Below are positions 27,229 through 35,185 of a DNA stretch of 64,000 nt, piece after piece. Position numbers and translations under genes: made by a program. The notes below the pieces were generated by a model, which did no database searches, was not told the origin of the DNA, and saw only the letters and a program-made list of their open reading frames with translations. Source of the stretch: an uncultured Clostridia bacterium (GTDB lineage: Bacteria > Bacillota > Clostridia > UMGS1810); assembly GCA_934463115.1 (NCBI GenBank), contig CAKSIN010000006.1:35212-99211 (forward strand), in the 5' to 3' direction. Position 1 is the stretch's first letter, and every line of letters starts with the position of its first letter.

Positions 27229-28152
27229 ATGGAAAATAAATGCGATATACTGATTGTAGGCAGCGGAATTGCCGGAATAACCGCCGCCATATACAGCCTG
27301 CGTGCGGACAAAAAGACAGTGATAGTCGACAGTAACATACCCGGCGGCAAAATCAACCCCGCAATGAAAATAGAAAACTATCCCGGAATAAAAGAAATAA
27401 GCGGAACCGACCTTTGCCAGACGCTGGTGGAGCAGCTGAAAGAAAACGGCGGAAGCATCACGCGCGACAAAATAGTAAAGATAAATCCCATTACAAAAGA
27501 AGCCTTCGGTCTGCACGGCAGTTACAAGGCAAATGCAATTATACTTGCCACGGGAACAAAAGACAAAATACCGGATGTAAAGGATTGCGAAAGGTACATC
27601 GGGCGCGGGTTGTCATTTTGCGCAATGTGTGACGGTGCGCTTCATCGCGGAAAAGATGTGTGTGTGATAGGCGGCGGAAACACTGCCCTGTCCGACGCAC
27701 TGTATCTTGCCGATATATGCCGCAGCGTCTACCTGGTTCACAGGCGCGACACATTCCGTGCCGAAAAAGTTCTTGTCGACCGTGCAATGACTCATCCGAA
27801 TATCAAAGTGTTTAAAAATGCCGTTGTCACGCAGCTGTGCGGCGAAATTAATATTGACGGAGCGGATATTTCGGTGTCGGGGAAATCGGTTCACCTGAAT
27901 GTGAGCGCCGTTTTTTCGGCAATAGGCTATGTTCCGGAAAACGAGCTGTATCTGCCGTATGTTGAAACCGACGAAAACGGATTTGCATGTGTCGGCGAAA
28001 GCTGCAAAACACTCATAGACGGATTGTTTATTGCGGGCGATTGCAGGCGAAAAAAGGTTCGCCAGCTTACAACAGCTGCTGCCGACGGCGCCAATGCGGC
28101 ACAAAGTGCCGGAGATTACATTCAGAACTGCCCTTCCGACTCACGGCTGTGA
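27229..28152 (+). CDS. Thioredoxin-reductase-like FAD/NAD(P) oxidoreductase
   Basis: At 307 residues it has the low-molecular-weight thioredoxin reductase layout: FAD-binding GSGIAGITAAIYSLRA, the redox pair in FCAMCDGALHRG, NAD(P)-binding VIGGGNTALSDALYLA, HRRDTFRAE and the C-terminal FAD segment GLFIAGDCRRKKVRQLTTAAADG. The usual CATCDG is CAMCDG, which keeps both cysteines. It could be TrxB or a ferredoxin- or flavin-linked paralogue; no thioredoxin gene is adjacent. GAGGTGA precedes the ATG. It is divergent from ptsH. Confidence 0.88.
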   Translation: MENKCDILIVGSGIAGITAAIYSLRADKKTVIVDSNIPGGKINPAMKIENYPGIKEISGTDLCQTLVEQLKENGGSITRDKIVKINPITKEAFGLHGSYKANAIILATGTKDKIPDVKDCERYIGRGLSFCAMCDGALHRGKDVCVIGGGNTALSDALYLADICRSVYLVHRRDTFRAEKVLVDRAMTHPNIKVFKNAVVTQLCGEINIDGADISVSGKSVHLNVSAVFSAIGYVPENELYLPYVETDENGFACVGESCKTLIDGLFIAGDCRRKKVRQLTTAAADGANAAQSAGDYIQNCPSDSRL

Positions 28153-28154
28153 AT

Positions 28155-28193
28155 GACAAATTGCCTCTCCACTCATCGGAGGGGCAATTTGTC
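28155..28193 (+). terminator. Hairpin behind the thioredoxin-reductase-like gene
   Basis: GACAAATTGCC and GGCAATTTGTC close a stem of about 16 bp with one G-T wobble and a 7-base loop, directly after the stop codon. No T run follows. Its shape (CTCC...GGAG core) resembles the dispersed palindromes elsewhere in the window. Confidence 0.5.
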
Positions 28194-28355
28194 GCAGCGG
28201 TGAAATTAGTTTGCCTTTAAACTAAAACATATTATCGCACATATACCGTATCTGCTAAAAAAATTAATTTAATTGCCGTTATGTGAAATACTGCAAAATC
28301 ATGAGAAAAACGGAGCATTTTAATGATAATCTCTCGTAAACGTCAATTTTAAGGG

Positions 28356-28384
28356 TTGCAAAATACTTCCAAAATGGTTAATAT
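28356..28384 (+). promoter_or_regulatory. Promoter of groSL
   Basis: TTGCAA (28356-28361) and TAATAT (28379-28384) are 17 bases apart and lie 13 bases upstream of the CIRCE element. Confidence 0.5.
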
Positions 28385-28396
28385 ATGTTTTAGAAA

Positions 28397-28423
28397 TTAG
28401 CACTCGGCATATTTGAGTGCTAA
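28397..28423 (+). promoter_or_regulatory. CIRCE operator (HrcA binding site)
   Basis: TTAGCACTC, nine bases, GAGTGCTAA: a perfect match to the CIRCE consensus. HrcA binds this inverted repeat and represses groESL until heat shock. It lies in the untranslated leader 49 bases before groS. hrcA itself is not in the window. Confidence 0.97.
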
Positions 28424-28471
28424 ATAATAAAACACATTAATCCCACGGGATATATCAGGAGGTAATAAACA

Positions 28472-28756
28472 ATGACAATTAAACCTTTAGCAGACAGAGT
28501 AGTTATTCAAATGGTTGAATCAGAAGAAACAACCAAAAGCGGAATAGTTCTTCCCGGCAGTGCAAAAGAAAAGCCGCAGGTTGCAAAAATAACGGCTGTA
28601 GGCCCCGGCGGAGTTGTAGACGGAAAAGAAGTTAAAATGGAAGTTAAAGTCGGCGACAAAGTGCTTATCAGTCAGTATGCCGGCACAACGGTTAAGCTCG
28701 ACGGTGTTGAAAACATCATTGTAAGACAGAGCGACATTTTGGCAATTGTTGAATAA
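28472..28756 (+). CDS. groS: Co-chaperonin GroES
   Basis: 94 residues, the usual length. IKPLADRVVIQ at the start, the mobile loop EETTKSGIVLPGSAKEKPQ and VKVGDKVLISQYAGTTVKL are all present. It caps the GroEL ring during folding. AGGAGG precedes the ATG, groL follows after 23 bases, and both are under the CIRCE element. Confidence 0.98.
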   Translation: MTIKPLADRVVIQMVESEETTKSGIVLPGSAKEKPQVAKITAVGPGGVVDGKEVKMEVKVGDKVLISQYAGTTVKLDGVENIIVRQSDILAIVE

Positions 28757-28779
28757 TCAGTTACAGGAGGTAATTTATC

Positions 28780-30423
28780 ATGGCTAAACAGATATTATTC
28801 GGAGAAGAAGCAAGACGCGCACTGCAGGCAGGTGTAGACCAACTCGCAGACGCAGTTAAGATTACGCTCGGACCTAAGGGAAGAAATGTCGTTCTCGACA
28901 AGAAGTTCGGTTCTCCCCTAATTACAAACGACGGTGTTACGATAGCAAAGGATATTGAGCTTGAGGACGCATTTGAAAACATGGGTGCACAGCTTGTTAA
29001 AGAAGTTGCAACAAAGACAAATGATGTTGCCGGCGACGGAACAACAACAGCTACACTTCTTGCACAGGCTATAATCCGCGAAGGACTCAAGAATGTTGCC
29101 GCAGGCGCAAACCCGATGATTGTTAAAAAAGGTATTCAGAAATCGGTGGACGCTGCCGTTAAATACATTCTCTCAAGCGCAAAAACAGTTGAGGGCAAAG
29201 ACGATATTGCAAAGGTTGCATCGGTATCGGCTGCAAACGACTATATCGGCGGACTTATTGCAGACGCTATGGAAAAGGTTACCGCAGACGGCGTAATCAC
29301 TGTAGAAGAATCAAAGACAGCCGAAACATACTGCGATGTTGTTGAGGGTATGCAGTTCGACCGCGGATATATTTCACCTTACATGGTAACAGACACCGAA
29401 AAGATGGAAGCCGTTCTCGATGACGCATATATACTCATCACAGACAAGAAGATATCCAACATTCAGGATATACTTCCCGTTCTCGAACAGATAGTTCAGC
29501 AGGGCAAAAAACTCCTTATAATTGCCGAGGACATTGAGGGCGAAGCACTTACAACACTCGTTGTAAACAAACTCAGAGGAACATTTACATGCGTAGCCGT
29601 TAAGGCACCGGGATTCGGCGACAGAAGAAAAGAAATGCTCAGAGATATCGCAATTCTTACCGGCGGTCAGGTTATAAGCGACGAACTCGGATTTGACCTT
29701 AAGGAAACAACTCTCGACATGCTCGGTACCGCAAAACAGGTTAAGGTTCAGAAAGAGCTCACAATAATCGTAGACGGCAACGGCAAAAAAGACGAGATTC
29801 AGGACAGAATTGCCCTTATTAAAACTCAGATAGAAGAAACAACAAGCGACTTCGACAGAGAAAAGCTCCAGGAAAGACTGGCTAAACTCTCCGGCGGTGT
29901 TGCGGTAATCAAAGTCGGTGCGGCAACAGAGACCGAAATGAAAGAAATGAAACTGCGCATTGAAGACGCTCTTGCAGCTACAAAGGCAGCTGTTGAAGAA
30001 GGTATCATTGCCGGCGGCGGAACAGCGTTTATAAATGCTATCCCGGCTGTGGAAAAGGTTCTTGACGATGTTACGGAGCCCGACGAAAAGACAGGTGTTA
30101 AGATTATACTTAAAGCTCTCGAAGCTCCTGTAAGACAGATTGCAAAGAATGCCGGACTCGAAGGCTCGGTAATTGTAAACAAGATTAAGGACAGCAAGCC
30201 CGGAATCGGATTCAACGCACTTGTTGAAGAATACATGGATATGGTATCCAACGGTATTGTGGATCCTGCAAAGGTTACAAGAAGTGCACTGCAGAATGCC
30301 GCAAGCGTGGCAAGCATGGTTCTTACCACAGAAAGCATTGTTGCAGACAAACCCGATCCGGACGCAAATGCGGCTGCTGCACCCGGCGGCGCAGGTATGC
30401 CCGGCGGAATGGGAATGTATTAA
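28780..30423 (+). CDS. groL: Chaperonin GroEL (60 kDa)
   Basis: 547 residues with the expected marks: LGPKGRNVVLDKKFG, the ATPase DVAGDGTTTATLLAQ near residue 86, GGTAFINAIPAV in the C-terminal equatorial domain and the Gly-Gly-Met tail ending GGMGMY. It forms the ATP-driven folding chamber. GGAGG lies upstream of the ATG. The palindromic element at 30438-30544 follows at once and can serve as its terminator. Confidence 0.98.
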   Translation: MAKQILFGEEARRALQAGVDQLADAVKITLGPKGRNVVLDKKFGSPLITNDGVTIAKDIELEDAFENMGAQLVKEVATKTNDVAGDGTTTATLLAQAIIREGLKNVAAGANPMIVKKGIQKSVDAAVKYILSSAKTVEGKDDIAKVASVSAANDYIGGLIADAMEKVTADGVITVEESKTAETYCDVVEGMQFDRGYISPYMVTDTEKMEAVLDDAYILITDKKISNIQDILPVLEQIVQQGKKLLIIAEDIEGEALTTLVVNKLRGTFTCVAVKAPGFGDRRKEMLRDIAILTGGQVISDELGFDLKETTLDMLGTAKQVKVQKELTIIVDGNGKKDEIQDRIALIKTQIEETTSDFDREKLQERLAKLSGGVAVIKVGAATETEMKEMKLRIEDALAATKAAVEEGIIAGGGTAFINAIPAVEKVLDDVTEPDEKTGVKIILKALEAPVRQIAKNAGLEGSVIVNKIKDSKPGIGFNALVEEYMDMVSNGIVDPAKVTRSALQNAASVASMVLTTESIVADKPDPDANAAAAPGGAGMPGGMGMY

Positions 30424-30437
30424 TAAATGCTGCATTA

Positions 30438-30544
30438 AAAAATGAATATTAAATGCCGACAAAACGGCGTATAATAACCGCGCCGCGGTTCGGCTGAAAA
30501 CGGCACTGCTATAGTATAAAAGATTATATGCAGTGCCGTTTTTT
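30438..30544 (-). repeat. Dispersed palindromic repeat, copy 2, acting as groL terminator
   Basis: The arms AAAACGGCACTGC (30497-30509) and GCAGTGCCGTTTTTT (30530-30544) are the same as in the copy at 603-717, and the flank 30438-30496 matches the flank of copy 1 when reverse-complemented (GAATATT, GCCG, CCGCGCCGC, TTCGGC). The T run makes a good intrinsic terminator for groSL. Confidence 0.75.
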
Positions 30545-30562
30545 AGCATCCGTTTCTTTCAG

Positions 30563-30616
30563 CCTCTTTCATTGAGGAAGGTGGGGATGTGTGAGCATCC
30601 TCGGAGGGAGTTGGAC
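30563..30616. repeat. GGTGGGG...CTCGGAGGGAGTT-type repeat, copy A
   Basis: The stretch contains GAGGAAGGTGGGGATG and CATCCTCGGAGGGAGTT. The reverse complement of 31028-31085 shares these parts, so this is a second family of intergenic palindromes beside the CTCCCTCAGTC type. Confidence 0.5.
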
Positions 30617-30697
30617 GAAAAAGCTATTTTTGCACATTCTGCAAATGAATTTATTAAACATATTACCTATGGAAATACAAACTGCTTTGTGATATAA

Positions 30698-30912
30698 TTG
30701 CAAACACAATGCCTTGACCGCCTTTATGAATTTAATCAAACCCGTCCCACCGAATTTGAAAAGCGGCAGAATCTGATGAAGGAAATGTTTGCGGAAATTG
30801 GCGAAAACTGTTACATCGAGCCGCCTTTTCATTCAAACTGGGGCGGAAAATACTGCCACTTCGGTAAAAATGTTTACGCAAATTTCAATCTGACATGTGT
30901 AGATGACGCCCA
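30698..30912 (+). pseudogene. Fragment of a maltose/galactoside O-acetyltransferase
   Basis: The frame reads LYEFNQTRPTEFEKRQ, EMFAEIGENCYIEPPFHSNW and VYANFNLTCVDDAH, which is the region from about residue 25 to 100 of Maa/LacA-type hexapeptide acetyltransferases. The N-terminal about 20 residues and the whole left-handed helix after VDD are missing. The reading frame breaks exactly where the CTCCCTC-type repeats begin at about 30910, which suggests a repeat-mediated deletion. Confidence 0.75.
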
Positions 30913-31013
30913 CCTTTGGCTCCCAATGCGAGGGAACTGTCAGCGTAAGCTGACGCCCGCCTTTGGCTCCCTCTGCGAGGGAGCTGTCAGCGTAAGCTGA
31001 CTGAGGGAGTTAT
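30910..31013. repeat. Two tandem CTCCCTCAGTC-type repeats
   Basis: Two units follow each other: CCTTTGGCTCCC...GTCAGCGTAAGCTGAC at 30911-30953 and again at 30960-31002, the second ending in TGAGGGAGTT. They are the reverse complement of the copy at 985-1032. Each can fold on GTCAGCGTAAGCTGAC and on GGCTCCCTC...GAGGGAGC. Confidence 0.7.
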
Positions 31014-31027
31014 TGACAACCGATTTG

Positions 31028-31085
31028 CGTAAAACAAACTCCCTCCGAGGTTGCTGCGCAACCCCACCTCCCTCGGAGATGGAGG
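31028..31085. repeat. Repeat related to 30563-30616
   Basis: CTCCCTCCGAGGTTGCTGCG and CACCTCCCTCGGAGATGGAG form an imperfect palindrome and match 30563-30616 in reverse complement. Confidence 0.5.
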
Positions 31086-31131
31086 CAAACAGTGCGTATT
31101 TTCATACAAACGCGGGTACAACCTCACCTCG

Positions 31132-31167
31132 AAAAATAGTCCCTCCGACACGAGGAGGGACTATTTT
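31132..31167 (-). terminator. Terminator of dapA
   Basis: AAAATAGTCCCTCC and GGAGGGACTATTTT pair over 14 bp around a 7-base loop, with a T run on the minus strand. The hairpin includes the last bases of the dapA stop codon. Confidence 0.8.
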
Positions 31168-32053
31168 AAATTTCTATTCCATGTTTTCTCATAGCTCCTT
31201 TAAGGAACTCAAGATGTTCATCTGACATTTCGCAAAGCGGTAGTCTGAGTTCACCTACATCGAATCCCATAAGGTTGAGCGCAGTTTTAACCGGAATAGG
31301 ATTAACTTCGCAGAAAAGAGCACGAACCAATTCATCAAATCCAAGCTGCATCTGAGCCGCACTTGCAAAATCGCCCTCAAGGCAAAAACGGCACATCTCG
31401 CTTGTCTCTGCCGGCATAATATTTGCCAACACGGAAATAACACCCTTTGCGCCAATGCTCATCAGCGGAACGGTGATATCGTCATTACCCGAATACACGT
31501 CTATATCGTCACCGCATTCGGCAATAATCTGAGCGGCACGCGCAACATTGCCCGTCGCTTCCTTTACCGCAACAATAGTATCTATCGCCGAAAGCTCCTT
31601 TATCGTGGCAGGGAGTATATCCACTCCTGTGCGCGACGGAACATTATACAGTATTGCCGGCAAATCCGTTGCCCCGGCAAGAGCCTGATAGTGCTTAATA
31701 AGTCCGCGCTGGGTTGCCTTGTTGTAATACGGAGACACCCACAGTAATCCGTCGGCTCCGCGTTTTGCAGCTTCCTTGCTCATCATGATTGCGTGGTCGG
31801 TGTTGTTGCTCCCGGTTCCGGCAATAACCGGTACACATCCGTTTGCACGCTCGGCGGCAAATTCAATCGCATCGAGATGCTCACCGTCGTCAAGCGTCGG
31901 CGCTTCACCCGTTGTTCCGCAAACTATGAGCGCGTCTGTTCCGCACTCAATCTGAAAATCAATCAGTCTGCCAAAAGAATCATAATTAATACCGTCCGCT
32001 CCGAGCGGCGTTACAAGCGCAACACCCGAACCCGAAAAAATAGTCTTTTTCAT
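31166..32053 (-). CDS. dapA: 4-hydroxy-tetrahydrodipicolinate synthase
   Basis: 295 residues, the family length. GTTGEAPTLD near residue 45 binds pyruvate's carboxylate, YNVPSRTG holds the catalytic tyrosine, and VAVKEATGN holds the Schiff-base lysine. It condenses pyruvate with aspartate semialdehyde in lysine and diaminopimelate synthesis; dipicolinate for spores comes from the same branch. The start at 32053 has GGAGGGA 8 bases upstream. It stands alone, not in a dap operon. Confidence 0.97.
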   Translation of the reverse strand: MKKTIFSGSGVALVTPLGADGINYDSFGRLIDFQIECGTDALIVCGTTGEAPTLDDGEHLDAIEFAAERANGCVPVIAGTGSNNTDHAIMMSKEAAKRGADGLLWVSPYYNKATQRGLIKHYQALAGATDLPAILYNVPSRTGVDILPATIKELSAIDTIVAVKEATGNVARAAQIIAECGDDIDVYSGNDDITVPLMSIGAKGVISVLANIMPAETSEMCRFCLEGDFASAAQMQLGFDELVRALFCEVNPIPVKTALNLMGFDVGELRLPLCEMSDEHLEFLKGAMRKHGIEI

Positions 32054-32154
32054 CAAAATCCCTCCGAAACAATTTATTATTCTCCTTATTGTATTATAAC
32101 TCATTCGGAGCAAAAATTCAATAATAAATTGTCAATTAATTCCAATTAATATTA

Positions 32155-33510
32155 TCACAGCCCCAAAACAGCCGTGGCAATATTGAAATATATCACAAGA
32201 GACAGCGCGTCAACAATCGTCGTTATGAACGGACTCGCCATAACGGCAGGATCAAATCCGACCTTTTTTGCCCCTATAGGCAGCAGACAGCCGACTATTT
32301 TTGCAAAGAATATCGTCAGGATAAGCGTAAGCGATATCACAGCCGAAACCTGCACTCCCACCCTGTCTATCACTATACATTTTACAAAATTGACCGCCGA
32401 GAGCGTTACTCCGCAGAGAATCGCAACGCGCATTTCTTTCCACAATACCCTGAGTGTGTCGCGGTACTCTATCTCGCCGAGCGAAAGACCGCGTATGATT
32501 GTAACCGATGCCTGCGAACCGGAATTTCCGCCCGTGTCCATAAGCATGGGGATAAACGCAGTGAGCGCAACATAGGCTTTCAGTGCGTTTTCAAAACTGT
32601 TTATAATCATTCCGGTAAACGTTGCCGACACCATAAGGAGCAAAAGCCACGGTATACGCTTTTTATACGTTTCAAAAATACCGGTTCGCATATACGGTTT
32701 GTCATTCGGAACGATAGCCGCCATTTTTTCGATATCCTCGGTAGCCTCATCCTGGAGGACGTCGATAGCGTCGTCGAATGTTACAATTCCCACAAGCCGC
32801 TGTTCTTCGTCAACAACCGGCAGCGCAAGAAAGTTGTATTTGTTAAAGTCATTTGCAACAACCTCTTTGTCTTCGAGAGTTGTAACAAAAATCGGATTAG
32901 ACTCCATGATATCGCCGATAAGCTCGCCCTCGTCGGCAAGCAAAAGCGTTTTTACCGAGACTATTCCTATAAGTTTGCTGTTCTCATCCGTAACATAACA
33001 GGTATAAATCGTTTCCTTGTCCACACCGGTTTTGCGGATGTGCTTTATTGCCTCGCTGACAGTCATTGAGCGGCGCAGACTCACATACTCGATTGTCATG
33101 ATGCTGCCGGCGCTGTCGTCGGGGTATTTGAGCACGGTGTTAATCATCTTTCGCATGTCGACATCTGCCGCACGCAAAATTCTTTTTACAACATTTGCCG
33201 GCATTTCCTCGACAATATCAACCGCGTCATCCAGATACAGTTCATCAACGACTTCCTTAAGCTCTTTATCCGTAAAGCTCTGTATAAGCTGTTGCTGCTG
33301 CTCCGGTTCCATTTCCACAAATGTGTCTGCCGCAAGATCTTTCGGTGTAATGCGAAAGGCAAGCATAAGCTCATCGTTTGAAAGTTCCGACAAAAACTGA
33401 CCTATATCCGCCGGATTGAGAGTGTTGAGCATTGCTTTGAGTTTGACAAACTGTTTGCTCCGCAGCAGTTCAAGCAATTTATCCTGTATTTTTATTTCTT
33501 CATCATTCAT
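32155..33510 (-). CDS. mgtE: MgtE-type magnesium transporter
   Basis: The 451 residues comprise the superhelical MgtE N domain (1-130), two CBS domains (about 135-255) that sense cytosolic magnesium, and five transmembrane helices from 285 on with DTGGNSGSQASVTIIRGLSLGE, the pore signature. The start at 33510 has GGGAGG 8 bases upstream. A structured leader with a terminator precedes it, so expression is probably controlled by attenuation. Confidence 0.96.
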   Translation of the reverse strand: MNDEEIKIQDKLLELLRSKQFVKLKAMLNTLNPADIGQFLSELSNDELMLAFRITPKDLAADTFVEMEPEQQQQLIQSFTDKELKEVVDELYLDDAVDIVEEMPANVVKRILRAADVDMRKMINTVLKYPDDSAGSIMTIEYVSLRRSMTVSEAIKHIRKTGVDKETIYTCYVTDENSKLIGIVSVKTLLLADEGELIGDIMESNPIFVTTLEDKEVVANDFNKYNFLALPVVDEEQRLVGIVTFDDAIDVLQDEATEDIEKMAAIVPNDKPYMRTGIFETYKKRIPWLLLLMVSATFTGMIINSFENALKAYVALTAFIPMLMDTGGNSGSQASVTIIRGLSLGEIEYRDTLRVLWKEMRVAILCGVTLSAVNFVKCIVIDRVGVQVSAVISLTLILTIFFAKIVGCLLPIGAKKVGFDPAVMASPFITTIVDALSLVIYFNIATAVLGL

Positions 33511-33566
33511 TTTTATTCCTCCCAAACTTTGTTTTTAGGAAGGAAGTGAGGTACCGATTTTCGCAC

Positions 33567-33760
33567 AAAAAACGACATGCAGATATACACTGATGTCGCT
33601 TGGATTGCAATTTGTATACACAGGTGATTTTAACCGCGCCAAAACAACGCAGCAGGCAAAACCGCCCGAGCTGCACCGCAACCCTGCCCGACATATTCCG
33701 TACTTCGACAACCTCCTGCGTCCATTTAGCTTCACCTCACAGTAATAATTAACGTTACTA
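33567..33760 (-). promoter_or_regulatory. Structured mgtE leader with intrinsic terminator, candidate metal-sensing riboswitch
   Basis: On the minus strand a promoter (TTGATT and TATAGT, 16 bases apart, at about 33750-33780) is followed by a leader of about 230 bases. AGGTGA (33732-33737) can pair with TCACCT (33622-33627), closing a domain; inside it ACGCAG (33716-33721) pairs with CTGCGT (33647-33652). Then a hairpin on CGACAT...ATGTCG with six T residues (33567-33598) forms a terminator 57 bases before mgtE. This layout is that of a transcription-attenuating riboswitch. M-box RNAs often precede mgtE and begin near GGTGARGC, which this has, but I cannot align the rest of the M-box core. Confidence 0.55.
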
Positions 33761-33860
33761 TATATGATAACACATTTGAATCAAAACTACAATAGTTTTT
33801 TTAATTTTTTCTCATTTTTCCCCAAAAAATGTTTGCGGATAAAATTTTTAAATTTTGTAT

Positions 33861-33976
33861 TGTCATTTTACAGAAAATTGAGTATACTAAAAAAGAATCA
33901 ACAAATGGTTCTTTAGGGGTTACGAAGCCTATCAAAATCGTATTAATGAAAGGACGAATTTTTCGTCCTTTCATAG
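33861..33976 (+). ncRNA. Promoter, single ToxI-like unit and terminator of a decayed type III toxin-antitoxin locus
   Basis: TTGTCA (33861-33866) and TATACT (33884-33889) have a 17-base spacer. The transcript would hold about 50 bases (33897-33946, with TAGGGGTTACGAAGCCTA able to fold) and end at the hairpin GAAAGGACGAA...TTCGTCCTTTC at 33949-33973. A promoter, a short RNA, a terminator and then a ToxN-like gene is the layout of type III systems, in which the RNA is normally several tandem repeats. Only one possible unit is left here. Confidence 0.45.
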
Positions 33977-33989
33977 TTTTGGAGATAAA

Positions 33990-34178
33990 ATGTGCTGAAT
34001 AAACATTAACGAAAAATATTTAGATTATTTAAGGTCATATGAAAGAAGAATTCCTTATAGCGATTACGGAGAAAAAAGGTATAAACCGTTTTTTGGAGTT
34101 TTGTTTGAAATAGATGGGTTATATTATGTTACTCAGGTTTCGCATCCGCAGGAACGACATCGAAAATCTTGCTCGTAA
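33990..34178 (+). pseudogene. ToxN/AbiQ-type endoribonuclease remnant
   Basis: After ATG TGC there is a TGA at codon 3, then an open frame reading NEKYLDYLRSYERRIPYSD, YKPFFGVLFEIDGLYYV and QVSHPQERHRK up to a stop at 34176. This is the N-terminal half of ToxN/AbiQ toxins, including the SSPKxKH-type region in diverged form (SHPQERH). The C-terminal half is not recognisable. The nonsense codon and the truncation mark it as inactive. Confidence 0.65.
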
Positions 34179-34243
34179 ATTTACTAAATGATAAATGGAA
34201 TATCTTATGAGGATTCTGAAGAAATACATGGATATAAATAATC

Positions 34244-34288
34244 TGCGGGCAGTGCGGCAAAGCTGATTACTTTGCCGCACTGCCCGCA
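34244..34288. terminator. 19-bp perfect inverted repeat between the ToxN remnant and lgt
   Basis: TGCGGGCAGTGCGGCAAAG (34244-34262) is followed after 7 bases by its exact reverse complement (34270-34288). It lies downstream of lgt on the minus strand and may terminate that gene, but it has no T run. Confidence 0.6.
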
Positions 34289-34329
34289 ATACTGCAGACG
34301 ATGCAGAATTATCAAAAAACAAATTTACT

Positions 34330-35166
34330 TCACGCCGCCTCTTTTTTCAGCTTATACACCAAAACGGCAGCCGCAACAAAAAATGTTACAGCTGCAACCA
34401 GCTGTGAAATTCTTATCTGTCCGATATACAGGCTGTCGGTGCGCAGCCCTTCGATGAAAAACCTACCCAGTCCGTACAGTACAATATACGTAAGGAACAC
34501 CTGCCCGTCAAACTTCTTTTTTCTGAATACGGCAGCCATGACAGCCAGGACAAGCACATTCCAGCACGATTCATAAAAGAATGTCGGATGCACGGGGACA
34601 GACGGATCCACATTTATTCCGCCGGCAGCCATTTGTGTAAGAGTCGATTTTATCACATTGCCCGTCATGCCGAAAACCGATGTCGTGTTTGTGCCGAATG
34701 CCTCCTGATTCACAAAGTTTCCCCACCTGCCGAAAATCTGCCCGATAACAAGTCCCACTCCGCCTATGTCAAAAACAAGCGGAAGATTGAGCTTTTTTAC
34801 TCTGCAATACACAAATGTAGATACCACCGCGCCGATAATTGCCCCGTATATCGCAATACCGCCGTGCCATATTTTAATAATTTCGGCAGGATCGGAAACA
34901 TAATCTTTCCATTCAAATGCCACATAATACAGCCTTGCGCAAACAATTGCGCTCGGAGTGCCAAATATAACCATATCATATATCAAATCCGGAGAAAGGT
35001 TATTTTTCTTCGCAAGATATACCGCCGCAACAACAGCCACGGCAAAACCTATCGCAATTATTATCCCGTACCAGTAGATATTCTTGCCGCCTATACAAAA
35101 TGCCACGGGATCAATATTAAAATGCAGTCCGAGACGCGGAAATTCTATATACGATTTTGTTGTCAT
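34330..35166 (-). CDS. lgt: Prolipoprotein diacylglyceryl transferase
   Basis: 278 residues with seven transmembrane segments. The Lgt signature is seen in GQIFGRWGNFVNQEAFG (residue about 140) and the conserved HGG in IWHGGIAIYGAIIG; the C-terminal GLGRFFIEGLRTD is also typical. It moves diacylglyceryl from phosphatidylglycerol to the lipobox cysteine of prolipoproteins, for example the GerC protein encoded at 40538. It follows the M16 gene by 19 bases. Confidence 0.96.
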   Translation of the reverse strand: MTTKSYIEFPRLGLHFNIDPVAFCIGGKNIYWYGIIIAIGFAVAVVAAVYLAKKNNLSPDLIYDMVIFGTPSAIVCARLYYVAFEWKDYVSDPAEIIKIWHGGIAIYGAIIGAVVSTFVYCRVKKLNLPLVFDIGGVGLVIGQIFGRWGNFVNQEAFGTNTTSVFGMTGNVIKSTLTQMAAGGINVDPSVPVHPTFFYESCWNVLVLAVMAAVFRKKKFDGQVFLTYIVLYGLGRFFIEGLRTDSLYIGQIRISQLVAAVTFFVAAAVLVYKLKKEAA

Positions 35167-35185
35167 TTGTTAATCACCTCAAAAG

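Noticed and set aside
29374..30549. 391-codon frame antisense to groL
   Set aside because: It lies wholly opposite a conserved gene, has a cysteine- and phenylalanine-rich composition typical of antisense frames, and has no ribosome site.
33535..33735. 66-codon frame within the mgtE leader
   Set aside because: The segment has matched helices and a T-run terminator; the cysteine-rich translation looks like a structured RNA read as protein.
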